64,000 nucleotides of DNA from Vreelandella alkaliphila (GCF_016107625.1 NZ_JABASV010000007.1:165120-229119), one strand, 5' to 3'; shown: positions 51,748 through 60,790, numbered from the stretch's first letter. Notes: a model not told the origin generated them from the sequence alone. Translations and numbers: made by a program.

Positions 51748-52122
51748 ATGTCGTTATTAAATGAGTATATTCAAAAGGAACAGCAGCTAAAACAACTACA
51801 AGAAGACTTACAGCGCTTGGAAGGTGATCAGCGCTTGAAAAGCGAGCTTGAATTTAAAGCTAAGCTTGAAGCGTTAATGAACGAGTTTGGTAAGCGCCCT
51901 TCTGATGTTATTGCATTGCTGGACCCTAACGCGGATCAGCGTGGATCCAAAGGTGCTGCGGCATCCTCTACGCGTCGTAAGCGTCGTCTGAAGATTTATA
52001 AGAACCCGCATACTGGTGAAGTGATTGAAACCCGCGGCGGTAATCATAAAGGCCTGCGTAGCTGGAAAGATGAGCATGGTGATGAGGCTGTCGAATCCTG
52101 GCTAGAGCGTATGGAAGACTGA
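51748..52122 (+). CDS. mvaT: H-NS-like nucleoid protein, MvaT family
   Basis: A 124-residue MvaT/MvaU-type xenogeneic silencer. The N-terminal half is a coiled-coil oligomerisation domain (MSLLNEYIQKEQQLKQLQEDL), then a basic linker (RRKRRLK), then the C-terminal AT-hook-like DNA-binding domain YKNPHTGEVIETRGGNHKGL with the Arg-Gly-Gly-Asn core typical of MvaT. AAAAGG precedes the ATG at 51748; an ATG six codons upstream lacks one. Expected to silence AT-rich acquired DNA, which suits a window with island edges on both sides. Confidence 0.9.
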   Translation: MSLLNEYIQKEQQLKQLQEDLQRLEGDQRLKSELEFKAKLEALMNEFGKRPSDVIALLDPNADQRGSKGAAASSTRRKRRLKIYKNPHTGEVIETRGGNHKGLRSWKDEHGDEAVESWLERMED

Positions 52123-52127
52123 GTCGT

Positions 52128-52166
52128 TTTAAACCGGCATTTCTAACAAGAAGTGCCGGTTTTGGT
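52128..52166. terminator. Terminator between mvaT and the AraC gene
   Basis: AAACCGGCATTTCT and AGAAGTGCCGGTTT (52131-52162) form a 14-bp stem with one G-T pair around a 4-base loop, with T-rich tails. It lies between convergent genes and may serve both. Confidence 0.8.
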
Positions 52167-52199
52167 TTAATGAAAGCGGATAAAAACTATTCAGGCTGG

Positions 52200-53033
52200 C
52201 TAGGCAGATAAAGGTATTCGTAGCTCAATATGATCTGGATGCCATAATACTTGCGGTGCATCACCGCTGATATTTAAACGATTTTTTTCATCCATTAATG
52301 CCACTAGCGTTTCAGACATTACATAAGATAATTGTGAAATGTTATCGAAGTATATTTTTGCATAGTAGCGTGAAGGAATGTCTACCCGACGGTAGTTGAC
52401 TGGCAGTGCTAGATATTCGGCAGTATCTCTATTTTCTAGATAGAGCCCGATATCAGTTCTAGTGTGGTTCGGTGCAGGTTCTTCTACAGCGGCCGTCACT
52501 TTCTCTGTTAAAAGGTCTGGCAATACCATGGTTGGGGTAGATGTCTCTAGTTGGGCTTGTAGGTGCTCTAAATGGTTAGCGTGATACTTTGTGTTGCCTA
52601 GCCCATGAATGTGGTCTGGTGCTTGGTACAAGCGCATTAAAACCACATGTGCGGGACGGTTTTTTTCAATGCTGATTGTGAATTTTTTGTCAGGTCTGTT
52701 CAGAAGATACAGGCTGCTTACCACTTGGCGATATTCGCGGGGTGACAGCCGATAGCGGCGCTGAAATGCGCGTGAGAAAGAAGAGTGATTAGTATATCCA
52801 CAACGAATAGCGATTTGCGCTATATTTTGTGAGGTGAGTGAAAGCAAGACAGCGGCTCGCTCAAGACGCCTTTTTTCACGGTAAGCACTAGGTGAAATGT
52901 TGAAGCAGTGGCGGAACTGCCGGCGTATTTGTGATGCTGAGTATCCTAAGTGGTTAGCAAGGTCTTCGATTCCAAGCGGTTTATCGAGAGTGTCTTGCAG
53001 CCAGATCTCAGCTCGCATCATTGCATTGAACAT
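52200..53033 (-). CDS. AraC-family regulator with GyrI-like effector domain
   Basis: A 277-residue regulator with an unusual-order layout, DNA-binding part first: residues about 8-105 hold two helix-turn-helices (GIEDLANHLGYSASQIRRQFRH; IAQIAIRCGYTNHSSFSRAFQRRY). The C-terminal 150 residues resemble the GyrI-like effector-binding domain as in Rob and SoxS-related proteins (VVLMRLYQAPDHIHGLG). Targets and ligand are unknown. AGGAGG lies seven bases upstream of the start. Confidence 0.85.
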   Translation of the reverse strand: MFNAMMRAEIWLQDTLDKPLGIEDLANHLGYSASQIRRQFRHCFNISPSAYREKRRLERAAVLLSLTSQNIAQIAIRCGYTNHSSFSRAFQRRYRLSPREYRQVVSSLYLLNRPDKKFTISIEKNRPAHVVLMRLYQAPDHIHGLGNTKYHANHLEHLQAQLETSTPTMVLPDLLTEKVTAAVEEPAPNHTRTDIGLYLENRDTAEYLALPVNYRRVDIPSRYYAKIYFDNISQLSYVMSETLVALMDEKNRLNISGDAPQVLWHPDHIELRIPLSA

Positions 53034-53403
53034 TATCTGGCCTCCTATGCTTAAGTCGTACAGGTCGCGCTACTCATCTCACCTGTAATGCACCATCCCG
53101 GTGCTTGCGTTGCTAGTGATCTAATAGGCGATTAACATTGCTGCTTGCCTACTAGATGAATTTGCCGCTATATGCGCCACCTTAGGTTGCTTAACTGGGC
53201 GTTTTTGCTCTGCCAGTAGGAGCATCCTGTTTTATATCGGGAGCAGCTTATTTATTACTAAGCTGTGATGCCTTTATGCTGGGAAGATAGAGCAAAGGCA
53301 AGTTTGCTCAGAGGCTTTACGCGTTTGGGCACAGTTTTGTCGGAAAAAGGTCTGTTTCAGCAGACTTGTCATCCATTTCAAGTAAGGTGTAAATGAAACA
53401 TCG
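53034..53403. other. Intergenic region between the AraC gene and the 115-residue gene
   Basis: A 370-base stretch without a convincing gene. It should contain divergent promoters. Visible inside are an imperfect inverted repeat (ATCTAATAGGC at 53119-53129 against GCCTACTAGAT at 53147-53157, 10 of 11 pairs) and, at its end, a four-codon leader frame starting at 53393. Confidence 0.5.
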
Positions 53404-53407
53404 ATGA
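53393..53407 (+). other. Four-codon leader frame coupled to the next gene
   Basis: ATG AAA CAT CGA TGA has AAGG five bases upstream, a far better ribosome site than the main gene's own ATG at 53404, which is 16 bases from it. Its stop overlaps that ATG (ATGA). Translation of the main gene may need termination and re-initiation here. Confidence 0.4.
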
Positions 53408-53751
53408 AATATCAAAAGGTTCAAAAACAGCTAGATGAGCGTGAAAAACTACGTAAGTTTCGTGAGTTGGATGATGCCTTCGCGCAAGCGCTGCGCCAGT
53501 TAGAAGATCCTAACAGCGATTTCAATATTCCAACGGGACCGCCAGTACGTTCAATTGCGGCGTTGGAAGCTGACGATCAAGCTGCAGACGAAGTGGCACA
53601 TTCGCATGAGCAAGAGCGCTTGTTTGATCAACGTTTAAAAGTGCTGATTGGCGAATATGATTTGTCGGAGCGAGATGTAAGCGAGGTCGTACACGCGCTG
53701 CTGGAGTCTAAGCAGTGGAAGCTTGATGGCGTGCCTGTAGCAGGTAGATAA
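53404..53751 (+). CDS. Small coiled-coil protein of unknown function
   Basis: A 115-residue acidic protein. The first 35 residues are strongly charged and helical (KYQKVQKQLDEREKLRKFREL), a Pro-containing linker follows, and the C-terminal third (RLKVLIGEYDLSERDVSEVVHALLES) looks like a small helical domain. The two-part layout resembles MvaT-type proteins, but no DNA-binding GGNH motif is seen. I do not recognise the family. Converges on the Tus-like gene with 27 bases between. Confidence 0.55.
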   Translation: MKYQKVQKQLDEREKLRKFRELDDAFAQALRQLEDPNSDFNIPTGPPVRSIAALEADDQAADEVAHSHEQERLFDQRLKVLIGEYDLSERDVSEVVHALLESKQWKLDGVPVAGR

Positions 53752-53778
53752 TGCGACGTTATGAGGTGAGGTAGCTCG

Positions 53779-54651
53779 CTAGCGATACCGATAGATGCGT
53801 AAGCTAGGTAAATATACGTCATCTTCGAGTTTTTCGTCGCGCCGCTTAGCTCTTGTGCGAGTCGTTGGAGGCGTTTCTGCTGGGGCTTTGAGATGTGGTA
53901 ATCGTCCTTCATTTGCAGGCACAATTAGCGGCATTGCAATATTAAGTGCTCGTCGCGTGTGTCCATCCGCAAGCGGTTCGACAAAAAACAGATTTGCGCG
54001 CATTAAAGGGGCTTGGGTTTGCACCTGCGCCAATATTTCTCCACTTGGAATGCTGGCGAGCTTGCGTAGTTGTATGCGGATATGTGGTGCATCACTGTCT
54101 AGCTGTAATAATTTTTGCTCAGCCTCTTGAACACTAACGCGTTTGATTGAGCGACCGCTGCTATACCACGCTAGCCTAACTCTAGACACCGGCGCAGGGG
54201 CAATGGGGAGTTGTCGCCAGCACTGTTTTAGATGGAGTCTTGCAAATCCGCTTTTACGCAGTATGTCGTCGATATGGGGATGACGGTTTGGTAAACGAGA
54301 CTTAGCGTCGCTCAACGCGTTTGGATGAGACTGCTTAATGCGCGCGAGTAAGTCGCTGATATTTGCCTTTGCGTGGTTAATTTGATGACACGCTGCTAAT
54401 AAATCATCGTTAGCGGCGATGACTGCGATGTAGTTACGCGTTTCGCGGCCATCCTGTCCCTGCTGATGCCACATGTCCAGTAGTGCATCCCGCAACCAAA
54501 TAGGCTCGCTAACGTCATGATGAAACCGCCAAGTAGGTGGTGGGTTAAATTCGTATAGCGCTGCAGCCCGCTCAATGGTAGCTACCAGTTGATCAAAGTG
54601 GGCATCAAGCTCATGCAGTAGATGATATAGAGGCAGCGTGGCGTCAGTCAT
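53779..54651 (-). CDS. tus: Tus-like replication terminus site-binding protein
   Basis: A 290-residue protein that I align by eye to Tus (E. coli, 309 residues): WYSSGRSIKRVSVQEAEQKL corresponds to the WANKHIIKN region and the ending YLPSLRIYRYR resembles IIPRLHLY. It also has the basic, Arg-rich character expected. Tus blocks replication forks at Ter sites. I saw no copy of the E. coli Ter core (ATGTTGTAACTA) in the window; a divergent protein would recognise a different site. The start at 54651 gives a plausible length but has a weak ribosome site, 14 bases after the yacG stop. Identity is moderately secure. Confidence 0.6.
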   Translation of the reverse strand: MTDATLPLYHLLHELDAHFDQLVATIERAAALYEFNPPPTWRFHHDVSEPIWLRDALLDMWHQQGQDGRETRNYIAVIAANDDLLAACHQINHAKANISDLLARIKQSHPNALSDAKSRLPNRHPHIDDILRKSGFARLHLKQCWRQLPIAPAPVSRVRLAWYSSGRSIKRVSVQEAEQKLLQLDSDAPHIRIQLRKLASIPSGEILAQVQTQAPLMRANLFFVEPLADGHTRRALNIAMPLIVPANEGRLPHLKAPAETPPTTRTRAKRRDEKLEDDVYLPSLRIYRYR

Positions 54652-54664
54652 GTTGGGCGAGCCT

Positions 54665-54898
54665 TTAAGAAAGAGGTGTGTCTCTATCTGCTTGAGCAAG
54701 CAGGGTATCTAAGTCTGCCTCATCCATGGCGGATTCACCTGCAATGCGATGCGACTCTTCCGCCCAAGCGCCCAAATCAAGCAGTTGGCAACGTTTGCTA
54801 CAAAAAGGGCGATAAGTACTTTCTGGCCCCCAGATAACTTTCTTGCCACATTGGGGGCAAGCAACCTCTAGCGGTGAATCATTTGCCGGTGTGGGCAT
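54665..54898 (-). CDS. yacG: DNA gyrase inhibitor YacG (zinc-binding)
   Basis: A 77-residue zinc protein with CPQC and [14 protein letters not shown], the C-x2-C / C-x3-C site of YacG. E. coli YacG binds GyrB and blocks gyrase. It follows coaE, its usual partner (coaE-yacG). The start at 54898 fits the family better than the ATG six codons earlier. Confidence 0.93.
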   Translation of the reverse strand: MPTPANDSPLEVACPQCGKKVIWGPESTYRPFCSKRCQLLDLGAWAEESHRIAGESAMDEADLDTLLAQADRDTPLS

Positions 54899-54937
54899 GA
54901 CAAACTCCTGTTTCAAAAGTGCGTCTCAAGTACGTCG

Positions 54938-55534
54938 TTAAGTGCACTCGGCGCGATAACGAAGATCCAGTTGGATGACCTGGCGCATCATATTCGCATG
55001 GTCACCACTGTTGTCGATGACATCATTGCCTTTAGCAAGGCGTTCTTCGCGTGGAAGTTGGGCGGCGAGGATAGCACGCACCTGGGATTCACTCACCCCA
55101 TCACGGGCAAGTGTGCGTGATAATTGCAGCGATTCGGGCACATCGATGACTAACGTACGATTGACCAGCTTATCTTGACCAGACTCAAAAAGCAGAGGAG
55201 ACACTAATAATACATAAGGCGACTGCGCCTGCAGACGGTCCAGATGCAAAAGAAGGCGTTCGCGTATCTTGGGATGAGTGACAGACTCTAACCACTGCCG
55301 TTGTGCAGGATCTTCAAAAATGATGGTACGCAGTGCTGATCTATTCAGTGTTCCGTCGGAGTTCAATACGTCTGTGCCAAAGTGTTCGGCAATAGCAGCT
55401 AGTGCGGGTTCGCCAACGGCAACGACTTCTCTAGCGACATCATCGGCATCTACCCAGCCAATCCCCAGTTCTCCAAACGCACGGGCAACAGTAGACTTTC
55501 CCGAACCTATACCACCTGTCAGTCCAATGATCAT
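54938..55534 (-). CDS. coaE: Dephospho-CoA kinase
   Basis: A 198-residue kinase for the last step of coenzyme A synthesis. It begins MIIGLTGGIGSGKSTVA with the P-loop; DADDVAREV and HPKIRERL are typical. AGGAG lies five bases before the ATG at 55534. The reading frame stays open nearly 80 codons upstream but that part is not family-like. It follows pilD by 41 bases, the common pilBCD-coaE order. Confidence 0.95.
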   Translation of the reverse strand: MIIGLTGGIGSGKSTVARAFGELGIGWVDADDVAREVVAVGEPALAAIAEHFGTDVLNSDGTLNRSALRTIIFEDPAQRQWLESVTHPKIRERLLLHLDRLQAQSPYVLLVSPLLFESGQDKLVNRTLVIDVPESLQLSRTLARDGVSESQVRAILAAQLPREERLAKGNDVIDNSGDHANMMRQVIQLDLRYRAECT

Positions 55535-55575
55535 GCATGCTCCTAAAAAAAATTGAATTAAAACCGACATTAGGC

Positions 55576-56421
55576 TTAATACAGCAACGACGTATAGAGT
55601 GTCATTAACTCGTTGCCTACAAGTAGGCAAATCCAGCCCGCCAGCGCAAGAAAGGGACCAAAGGGGAGAGGTTGGCCACGTAACTGGGGAGAAATAGCTT
55701 GAGCGGCTAATCCTATGATTGCGCCAATACCCGCAGATAAAATAATCAGTAGCGGCAACATGCTCCAACCCACCCAAGCGCCAAGGGCAGCGAGTAACTT
55801 GAAATCCCCAAATCCCATGCCTTCTTTGCCTGTTATGAGCTTAAATAGCCAGTAAAAGCTCCATAACACAACATAGCCCGCCATTGCGCCGATAACAGCG
55901 CCAGGGAGCAGCAGGGGTTGAAAGAGCAATTGGTAAGCTAAGCCAGCCCATAACAACGGTAGGGTCAACATATCAGGGAGTAAATAGGCACGAAAGTCGA
56001 TCACTGCCAAAGCCAGTAGCGTTATACAAGCACCATAGATAAACATTGCGCTTAGCGTCGGGCCATGCAAGGCCACAACCACGATTGCAAGTATTCCGCC
56101 CATCAGCTCTACGAATGGATACTGTACACTGATGGAGGTTTGGCAATGAGCGCATTTCCCCCTTCTTTTTAGCCAGCCTATTAAGGGTAGGTTATTGTGC
56201 CAAGCAATTGGGTGTTCGCAGCGTGGACACATTGACCTTGGAGTAGCAAGGTTAAAGCGGGGGGATGTTTCTTCGGCCAGCTCAAGGGAGGCACGTGCTT
56301 CATTGCGCCAGCGGCGCATCAGCATAACGGGTAAACGGGTGATGACAACGTTAAGAAAACTGCCAAAGCAGAGGCCGATTAGTAAAGCAAAAAAGAGGTA
56401 AAAGCTTGGTGATAAACCCAT
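55576..56421 (-). CDS. pilD: Prepilin peptidase / N-methyltransferase
   Basis: A 281-residue integral membrane aspartyl peptidase that cleaves the prepilin leader and methylates the new N-terminus. Two CxxC pairs (CPRCEHP and CAHCQ) form the zinc-like site, and the catalytic aspartates lie in VIDFRAYLLPD and GFGDFKLL. Roughly seven membrane helices. Follows pilC by about 55 bases. Confidence 0.95.
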   Translation of the reverse strand: MGLSPSFYLFFALLIGLCFGSFLNVVITRLPVMLMRRWRNEARASLELAEETSPRFNLATPRSMCPRCEHPIAWHNNLPLIGWLKRRGKCAHCQTSISVQYPFVELMGGILAIVVVALHGPTLSAMFIYGACITLLALAVIDFRAYLLPDMLTLPLLWAGLAYQLLFQPLLLPGAVIGAMAGYVVLWSFYWLFKLITGKEGMGFGDFKLLAALGAWVGWSMLPLLIILSAGIGAIIGLAAQAISPQLRGQPLPFGPFLALAGWICLLVGNELMTLYTSLLY

Positions 56422-56476
56422 GGTATTCCAATTGTTGGGGAAGTGCTTGTTGAGGAAGTGCGTATGAACGGTTTAT

Positions 56477-57706
56477 TTATAGTGCGGTGCCAATTTCAAA
56501 AATAGGCAAATACATGGAGACTACAACGCCGCCCACTAGCGCGCCAAGGACAACGATAATAATCGGTTCCATTAACGAGGTCAGGGCGTCTACTTTATTA
56601 TCCACTTCTTCTTCGTAGTAATCGGCTACTCGGTTAAGCATGGCATCCAGTGAGCCGGCTTCCTCACCAATACTCACCATTTGAACTGCCAGCGCTGGAA
56701 AGCGGTTGGTCATACGCATGGCGAAATGCAGCTGTTGTCCGGTAGTTACATCTTGGCGCACTTCATTAATAGCTCTGATGTACACGCGATTATCCGCGGC
56801 ACCTGCGGCAGTTTCGAGCCCCTCAATTAGTGGCACGCCAGAAGTAAAGGTAGTCGCTAAAGTGCGTGTAAATCGTGAGACAGCCGATTTGTGTAAAATA
56901 TCGCCAAGGATAGGCAGGTGAAGCATCAGGCTGTCTAACCGATAAGCGACGCGTGGTGAGCGTCGCGCTGCAGTTTTCAGCAGCATGATACTGCCGATTA
57001 GTGTACCCGTTGCTTGTAACCAGTACTTTTGGGCCATGTCCGATAAGTTAACCGTAAACTGAGTGAGCGCTGGCAGTTCTGCGCCAAAACCTTGAAACAT
57101 GCTCTCAAATTCAGGCACGACTTTGATGAGTAGCAGCATGGTAACGGCAATACCAATGATCATCACCGTAGTGGGGTACCAGAGTGCTTTTTTGACACGA
57201 TTTTTGAGTGATTCAACTTTCTCTTTATAACTGGCTACCCGCTCCAGCATCTGGTCAAGCGCACCAGCCTGCTCACCCGCGTCGACTAGGCTAACAAACA
57301 GGCGGTCAAACTGTTTGGGGTGTTTTGCCATGGCGCTGGAAAGGCTATCACCCGAAGAGACGTCTTCCATGATTTGCTGGGTTAGTGCTGCCATCGCGGG
57401 TTTTTTTAGGCTTTCAGAAACGGCTTGTAACGCCTGAAGAATAGGGATACCTGCTCGTACCATAGTGGCCATTTGCCGTGCAAAAATCATGATATCGACG
57501 TTGGTTACCTTGCTGCGACCACTAAAGCTGCTGCGTTTTTGGACTTTTGTGGCGACGATACGCTGCTTAGCCAGTTGTTCAATGATTTCCGGCTTGGTGC
57601 GGCCAATCAGCTCGCCTCGCATAGCTCGGTCTTGTGGCCCTTTGCCTTCCCACTTCCAACGGTGTAGCGGCGTTGGCTTGGTGCGATATGCTTTAGCGTT
57701 GGCCAT
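56477..57706 (-). CDS. pilC: Type IV pilus inner membrane platform protein
   Basis: A 409-residue PilC/GspF-family protein with two repeated T2SF domains and three membrane helices (about residues 172-194, 222-242 and 380-405). VNIDIMIFARQMATMVRAGIPILQAL-type and SRFTRTLATTFTSGVPLIEGL-type blocks mark the two halves. Works with PilB to add pilin subunits. GGAG lies before the ATG at 57706, six bases after the pilB stop. Confidence 0.94.
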   Translation of the reverse strand: MANAKAYRTKPTPLHRWKWEGKGPQDRAMRGELIGRTKPEIIEQLAKQRIVATKVQKRSSFSGRSKVTNVDIMIFARQMATMVRAGIPILQALQAVSESLKKPAMAALTQQIMEDVSSGDSLSSAMAKHPKQFDRLFVSLVDAGEQAGALDQMLERVASYKEKVESLKNRVKKALWYPTTVMIIGIAVTMLLLIKVVPEFESMFQGFGAELPALTQFTVNLSDMAQKYWLQATGTLIGSIMLLKTAARRSPRVAYRLDSLMLHLPILGDILHKSAVSRFTRTLATTFTSGVPLIEGLETAAGAADNRVYIRAINEVRQDVTTGQQLHFAMRMTNRFPALAVQMVSIGEEAGSLDAMLNRVADYYEEEVDNKVDALTSLMEPIIIVVLGALVGGVVVSMYLPIFEIGTAL

Positions 57707-57712
57707 GGCGCG

Positions 57713-59467
57713 TTACTCCTTACTGATGCGGTTAACTTCTTCCAGACTAGTGCTGCCATCCAGCACACGACGTAGGCAACGCTGATAAAGACTAGGGTAA
57801 CCTTCGCGGCGCGCTTGTTGGTCTATATCCAGCGCATCGCCATCGCGCATAATCAGTTGGCGCATAGCATCAGTAATAGGCACCACTTCATAGATACCAA
57901 TACGACCTTTATAGCCCTGTGTGCACTGTTTACAGCCGACCGCTGAATAAATCGTGCCGTTGCGAATGTCCTGTTGGCTAAAGCCAGCCTGATGCAGCGC
58001 TTCGTTAGGAATCTTAGCGGGTGTTTTGCATAGGTCGCATAGCTTGCGTGCCAAGCGCTGGGCAATGATCAAACTAACGGAGCTTGCGATGTTATACGAT
58101 GCGATGCCCATATTCGCTAAACGGGTTAGCGTTTCAGCGGCGGAGTTAGTGTGTACGGTAGATAGCACTAAGTGGCCTGTTTGGGCTGCCTTTACGGCAA
58201 TTTCGGCGGTTTCCAAGTCGCGAATTTCGCCCACCATGACGACATCAGGGTCTTGGCGTAAAAAGGCGCGCAGAGCGCTGGCGAAGTTCAGACCGATTTT
58301 AGGGAGAACGTTCACCTGATTGACCCCCGGCACTTTAATTTCTACCGGGTCCTCGGCGGTGCAGATATTGCGTTCAATTTGGTTAAGAATGTTGATACCT
58401 GTATAAAGCGTCACTGTTTTACCGCTCCCCGTAGGCCCGGTAACCAGAATCATTCCTTGAGGCTTCTTAAGCGCGTGTTCATAAACGGCCTGCTGTTCAG
58501 GGCTAAAGCCTAGCTGCTCGATAGCGAGTTGAGCAGAGGCAGGATCTAGCAAACGCAGTACTATTTTTTCACCAAACACGGTGGGCAGTGAGTTCACTCG
58601 AAAATCAATTGAGCGTGTGCGTGAAAGCTGCAGCTTGATTGCACCATCCTGAGGCAGGCGCCGCTCAGAGATATCCAACCGAGACATGATTTTTACACGT
58701 GCCGCGATGCGGTGCCGCAGCGCAAAAGGTGGGCGAGCAATTTCAAGCAGCATGCCATCAATACGAAAGCGCACCCGGTACTGGGTTTCATAGGGCTCAA
58801 AGTGAATATCGGAAGCGCCGCGACTGATAGCATCTAGCAGTATTTTATTGACGAATTTAACGACGGGGGCATCTTCGCTATCTGTTACTGCCTTGTCTAA
58901 TGTCGCCTCATCTTCGTCAAGCTGAACAATACTCAACGCGCTGACCGCATCATCTACGTTTTCCAGTTCATCTAGCATGCTGCGCTCATTTTGCGCTAGA
59001 TACTGCGTTAGAGTGTTTTTAAGTTGATCAGCGGGAGCCAGTACTCCATCTACACTTAGCCCGGTAGCAAATTGAAGTTCATTCAGTTGGGTTAGCGTAG
59101 CGGGGTAGGGTACAGCGACAGTAAGGCGGTGCCCGTGGCGTGCCAGGGGAAGAACATCTAGACGCTCTAATATTTTAACGGGGTAGTCGCTGGCGGGTGG
59201 TAGCGCGTTTATACGAATGGCATCTAGGTCAACGACCGGTAAACCATACTCCCAAGCAGCGGCCAGCGCTGCTGCGCCTGATTCTACTAGCCCACTATCG
59301 ACCACGTGCTGTAACAGCGACACGTCAAGCTCTGTTGCTGTGCTTTCCGCGACATTCGCCTGGGCTTCGGTCAGCACGCCATGTTCTATCAGCCGTTTAG
59401 CGATACCGTGCAGGCCGCTATGCATGGCCGCCTTGCTCAGCGCCGGCCTGGGGGTTAAATCGTTCAT
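57713..59467 (-). CDS. pilB: Type IV pilus extension ATPase
   Basis: A 584-residue GspE/PilB ATPase. N-terminal T2SSE domains are followed by the ATPase with Walker A GPTGSGKT, an Asp box and VGEIRDLETAEIA Walker B, and a four-cysteine zinc site (CDLC...CKQC). I used the ATG at 59467; a TTG four codons earlier is also in frame, and the ribosome site is weak for both. First gene of a pilB-pilC-pilD-coaE-yacG-tus series; pilA diverges upstream. Confidence 0.94.
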   Translation of the reverse strand: MNDLTPRPALSKAAMHSGLHGIAKRLIEHGVLTEAQANVAESTATELDVSLLQHVVDSGLVESGAAALAAAWEYGLPVVDLDAIRINALPPASDYPVKILERLDVLPLARHGHRLTVAVPYPATLTQLNELQFATGLSVDGVLAPADQLKNTLTQYLAQNERSMLDELENVDDAVSALSIVQLDEDEATLDKAVTDSEDAPVVKFVNKILLDAISRGASDIHFEPYETQYRVRFRIDGMLLEIARPPFALRHRIAARVKIMSRLDISERRLPQDGAIKLQLSRTRSIDFRVNSLPTVFGEKIVLRLLDPASAQLAIEQLGFSPEQQAVYEHALKKPQGMILVTGPTGSGKTVTLYTGINILNQIERNICTAEDPVEIKVPGVNQVNVLPKIGLNFASALRAFLRQDPDVVMVGEIRDLETAEIAVKAAQTGHLVLSTVHTNSAAETLTRLANMGIASYNIASSVSLIIAQRLARKLCDLCKTPAKIPNEALHQAGFSQQDIRNGTIYSAVGCKQCTQGYKGRIGIYEVVPITDAMRQLIMRDGDALDIDQQARREGYPSLYQRCLRRVLDGSTSLEEVNRISKE

Positions 59468-59501
59468 GGCTAAACTCAATCATGTTTATTTTATTTTTTG
59501 T

Positions 59502-59602
59502 GTTAAATATTAATTATTATTAATGGTCAACGGAAATGTAACGGTGAGCTTGCTATAGTTGGTTAAATATAGCATTGAGAAGCTGTTGGTGTTGTTAAAT
59601 AT
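59502..59602. repeat. Three copies of GTTAAATAT between pilB and pilA
   Basis: The 9-mer occurs at 59502-59510, 59562-59570 and 59594-59602, all in the same orientation in the 214-base divergent gap. The second and third are each followed by a nearly shared AGCATTGA/GGCATTGA. They may bind a regulator of the pilus genes; chance in AT-rich DNA is also possible. Confidence 0.4.
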
Positions 59603-59681
59603 TGTGGCATTGATTTGTTTAACACACTTTCGGTCTTCATGTTATTGAAGAGGAAGTTTAATAATACAAAGGAGAAGTGTT

Positions 59682-60077
59682 ATGGATAAAAGATTTTTTA
59701 AAATAACTACAATTCACAAACAGAGTGGTTTTACTCTCATTGAACTGATGGTAGTCATTGCTATTATCGGCATCTTGGCTGCCATCGGCGTGCCCAAGTA
59801 TGGAAGCTACTTGGACCGCTCAGAGGCTTCAGCATGTGTTGGAGAACTCAACTCATATCGAACACTTTCAATCGCGGAAGCGTCTCTCGGAGAGGGCGCG
59901 CCTGAATTCAGCTTTCAGTCATGTGCTGATAGCACTGATGTTGAGGAGCTGTTCAATGTATTTGCAGGCGCTGAAGATAACCAATCATTAGAAGCTATTG
60001 AAGTTTCAACTCAGGATCGTCAGGAAACTGTGTATGTATCTGGAAGCGGGATAATTTCTATGACTTCCGAGGAATAG
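59682..60077 (+). CDS. pilA: Type IV major pilin-like protein
   Basis: A 131-residue prepilin with the class III signal [23 protein letters not shown]: cleavage by PilD after G16 leaves F17 as residue 1 and E21 as residue 5. The mature part is about 115 residues, short for a major pilin. Cysteines at 52 and 81 could form a disulfide placed early in the globular domain instead of the usual C-terminal D-region. A good AAGGAGAAG precedes the ATG. Transcribed divergently from pilB, followed by a terminator. Confidence 0.85.
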   Translation: MDKRFFKITTIHKQSGFTLIELMVVIAIIGILAAIGVPKYGSYLDRSEASACVGELNSYRTLSIAEASLGEGAPEFSFQSCADSTDVEELFNVFAGAEDNQSLEAIEVSTQDRQETVYVSGSGIISMTSEE

Positions 60078-60098
60078 TGTACAGCGCCTTAAAATCTA

Positions 60099-60138
60099 AC
60101 CATTAGCTTTGGTCGTTGTGCCAGCTAATGGTTTTTTT
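60099..60138 (+). terminator. Rho-independent terminator of pilA
   Basis: ACCATTAGCT (60099-60108) pairs with AGCTAATGGT (60123-60132), followed by seven Ts. Confidence 0.85.
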
Positions 60139-60240
60139 GTATCTGCAGGCTTTTGCCCGTATTTTTAATATTGTTCAATCTTCACACTGCCTGCGCATTT
60201 GCTCTCTATACTCAATGCTCCTGGTCATAAGGAGCCGATA

Positions 60241-60696
60241 ATGAAATCAATTTCTCTTAGCGCTTGCCTGTTAGTTTGCACCCTGTTGTGGCAAGTGGCG
60301 GCAGTCGCACAGCCAGCACACGCACCCGCCCATGGTGCTAGAGACAGCAGCCCACATTCCGAGCGCCAGCGTGGCGGGCAGGATATAGGCCGACATGAGC
60401 GTCGCCATCGCGACGAACGCGTTGTAGATCTTCCTCGTATCAACGAACGTGAACTGCTTCGTCTCTTGCGGCAATACGATGCGCCACGTGCCCAGCCATT
60501 GCCGCCGGGTATTCAGCGCAACTTAGAACGCGGTAAACCCCTTCCTCCGGGAATTGCAAAACGCTTTGATGGTCCGTTGGCATCTCAGCTTCCCCAGTAT
60601 CCCGGCTACGAATGGGAGCGCGTAGGGGCCGATGTCGTACTCATTGAGGCGGCTACCCGTATCGTTGTCGATGTGCTGGTGGATGCACTTCGTTAA
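60241..60696 (+). CDS. CigR-like exported protein
   Basis: A 151-residue protein with a signal peptide (about 1-23), a long hydrophilic His/Arg-rich linker, and a C-terminal block GKPLPPGIAKRFDGPLASQLPQYPGYEWERVGADVVLI that matches the CigR / RcnB-like family. CigR is an anti-virulence regulator in Salmonella; function here is unknown. AAGGAG precedes the ATG at 60241. Confidence 0.75.
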   Translation: MKSISLSACLLVCTLLWQVAAVAQPAHAPAHGARDSSPHSERQRGGQDIGRHERRHRDERVVDLPRINERELLRLLRQYDAPRAQPLPPGIQRNLERGKPLPPGIAKRFDGPLASQLPQYPGYEWERVGADVVLIEAATRIVVDVLVDALR

Positions 60697-60790
60697 GGAT
60701 TGTTTCGCATGGCGTCATGGTAATGCCATGCGTCACCGCTTAAGCTGAGCTTATTTCAGGCAATGTGAAACCATCAAGTAAGGAGCGTTA

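Noticed and set aside
59606..59625. Possible sigma-54 promoter (TGGCATTGATTTGTT) before pilA
   Set aside because: The spacing between GG and the downstream G is off by one and the GC dinucleotide is missing.
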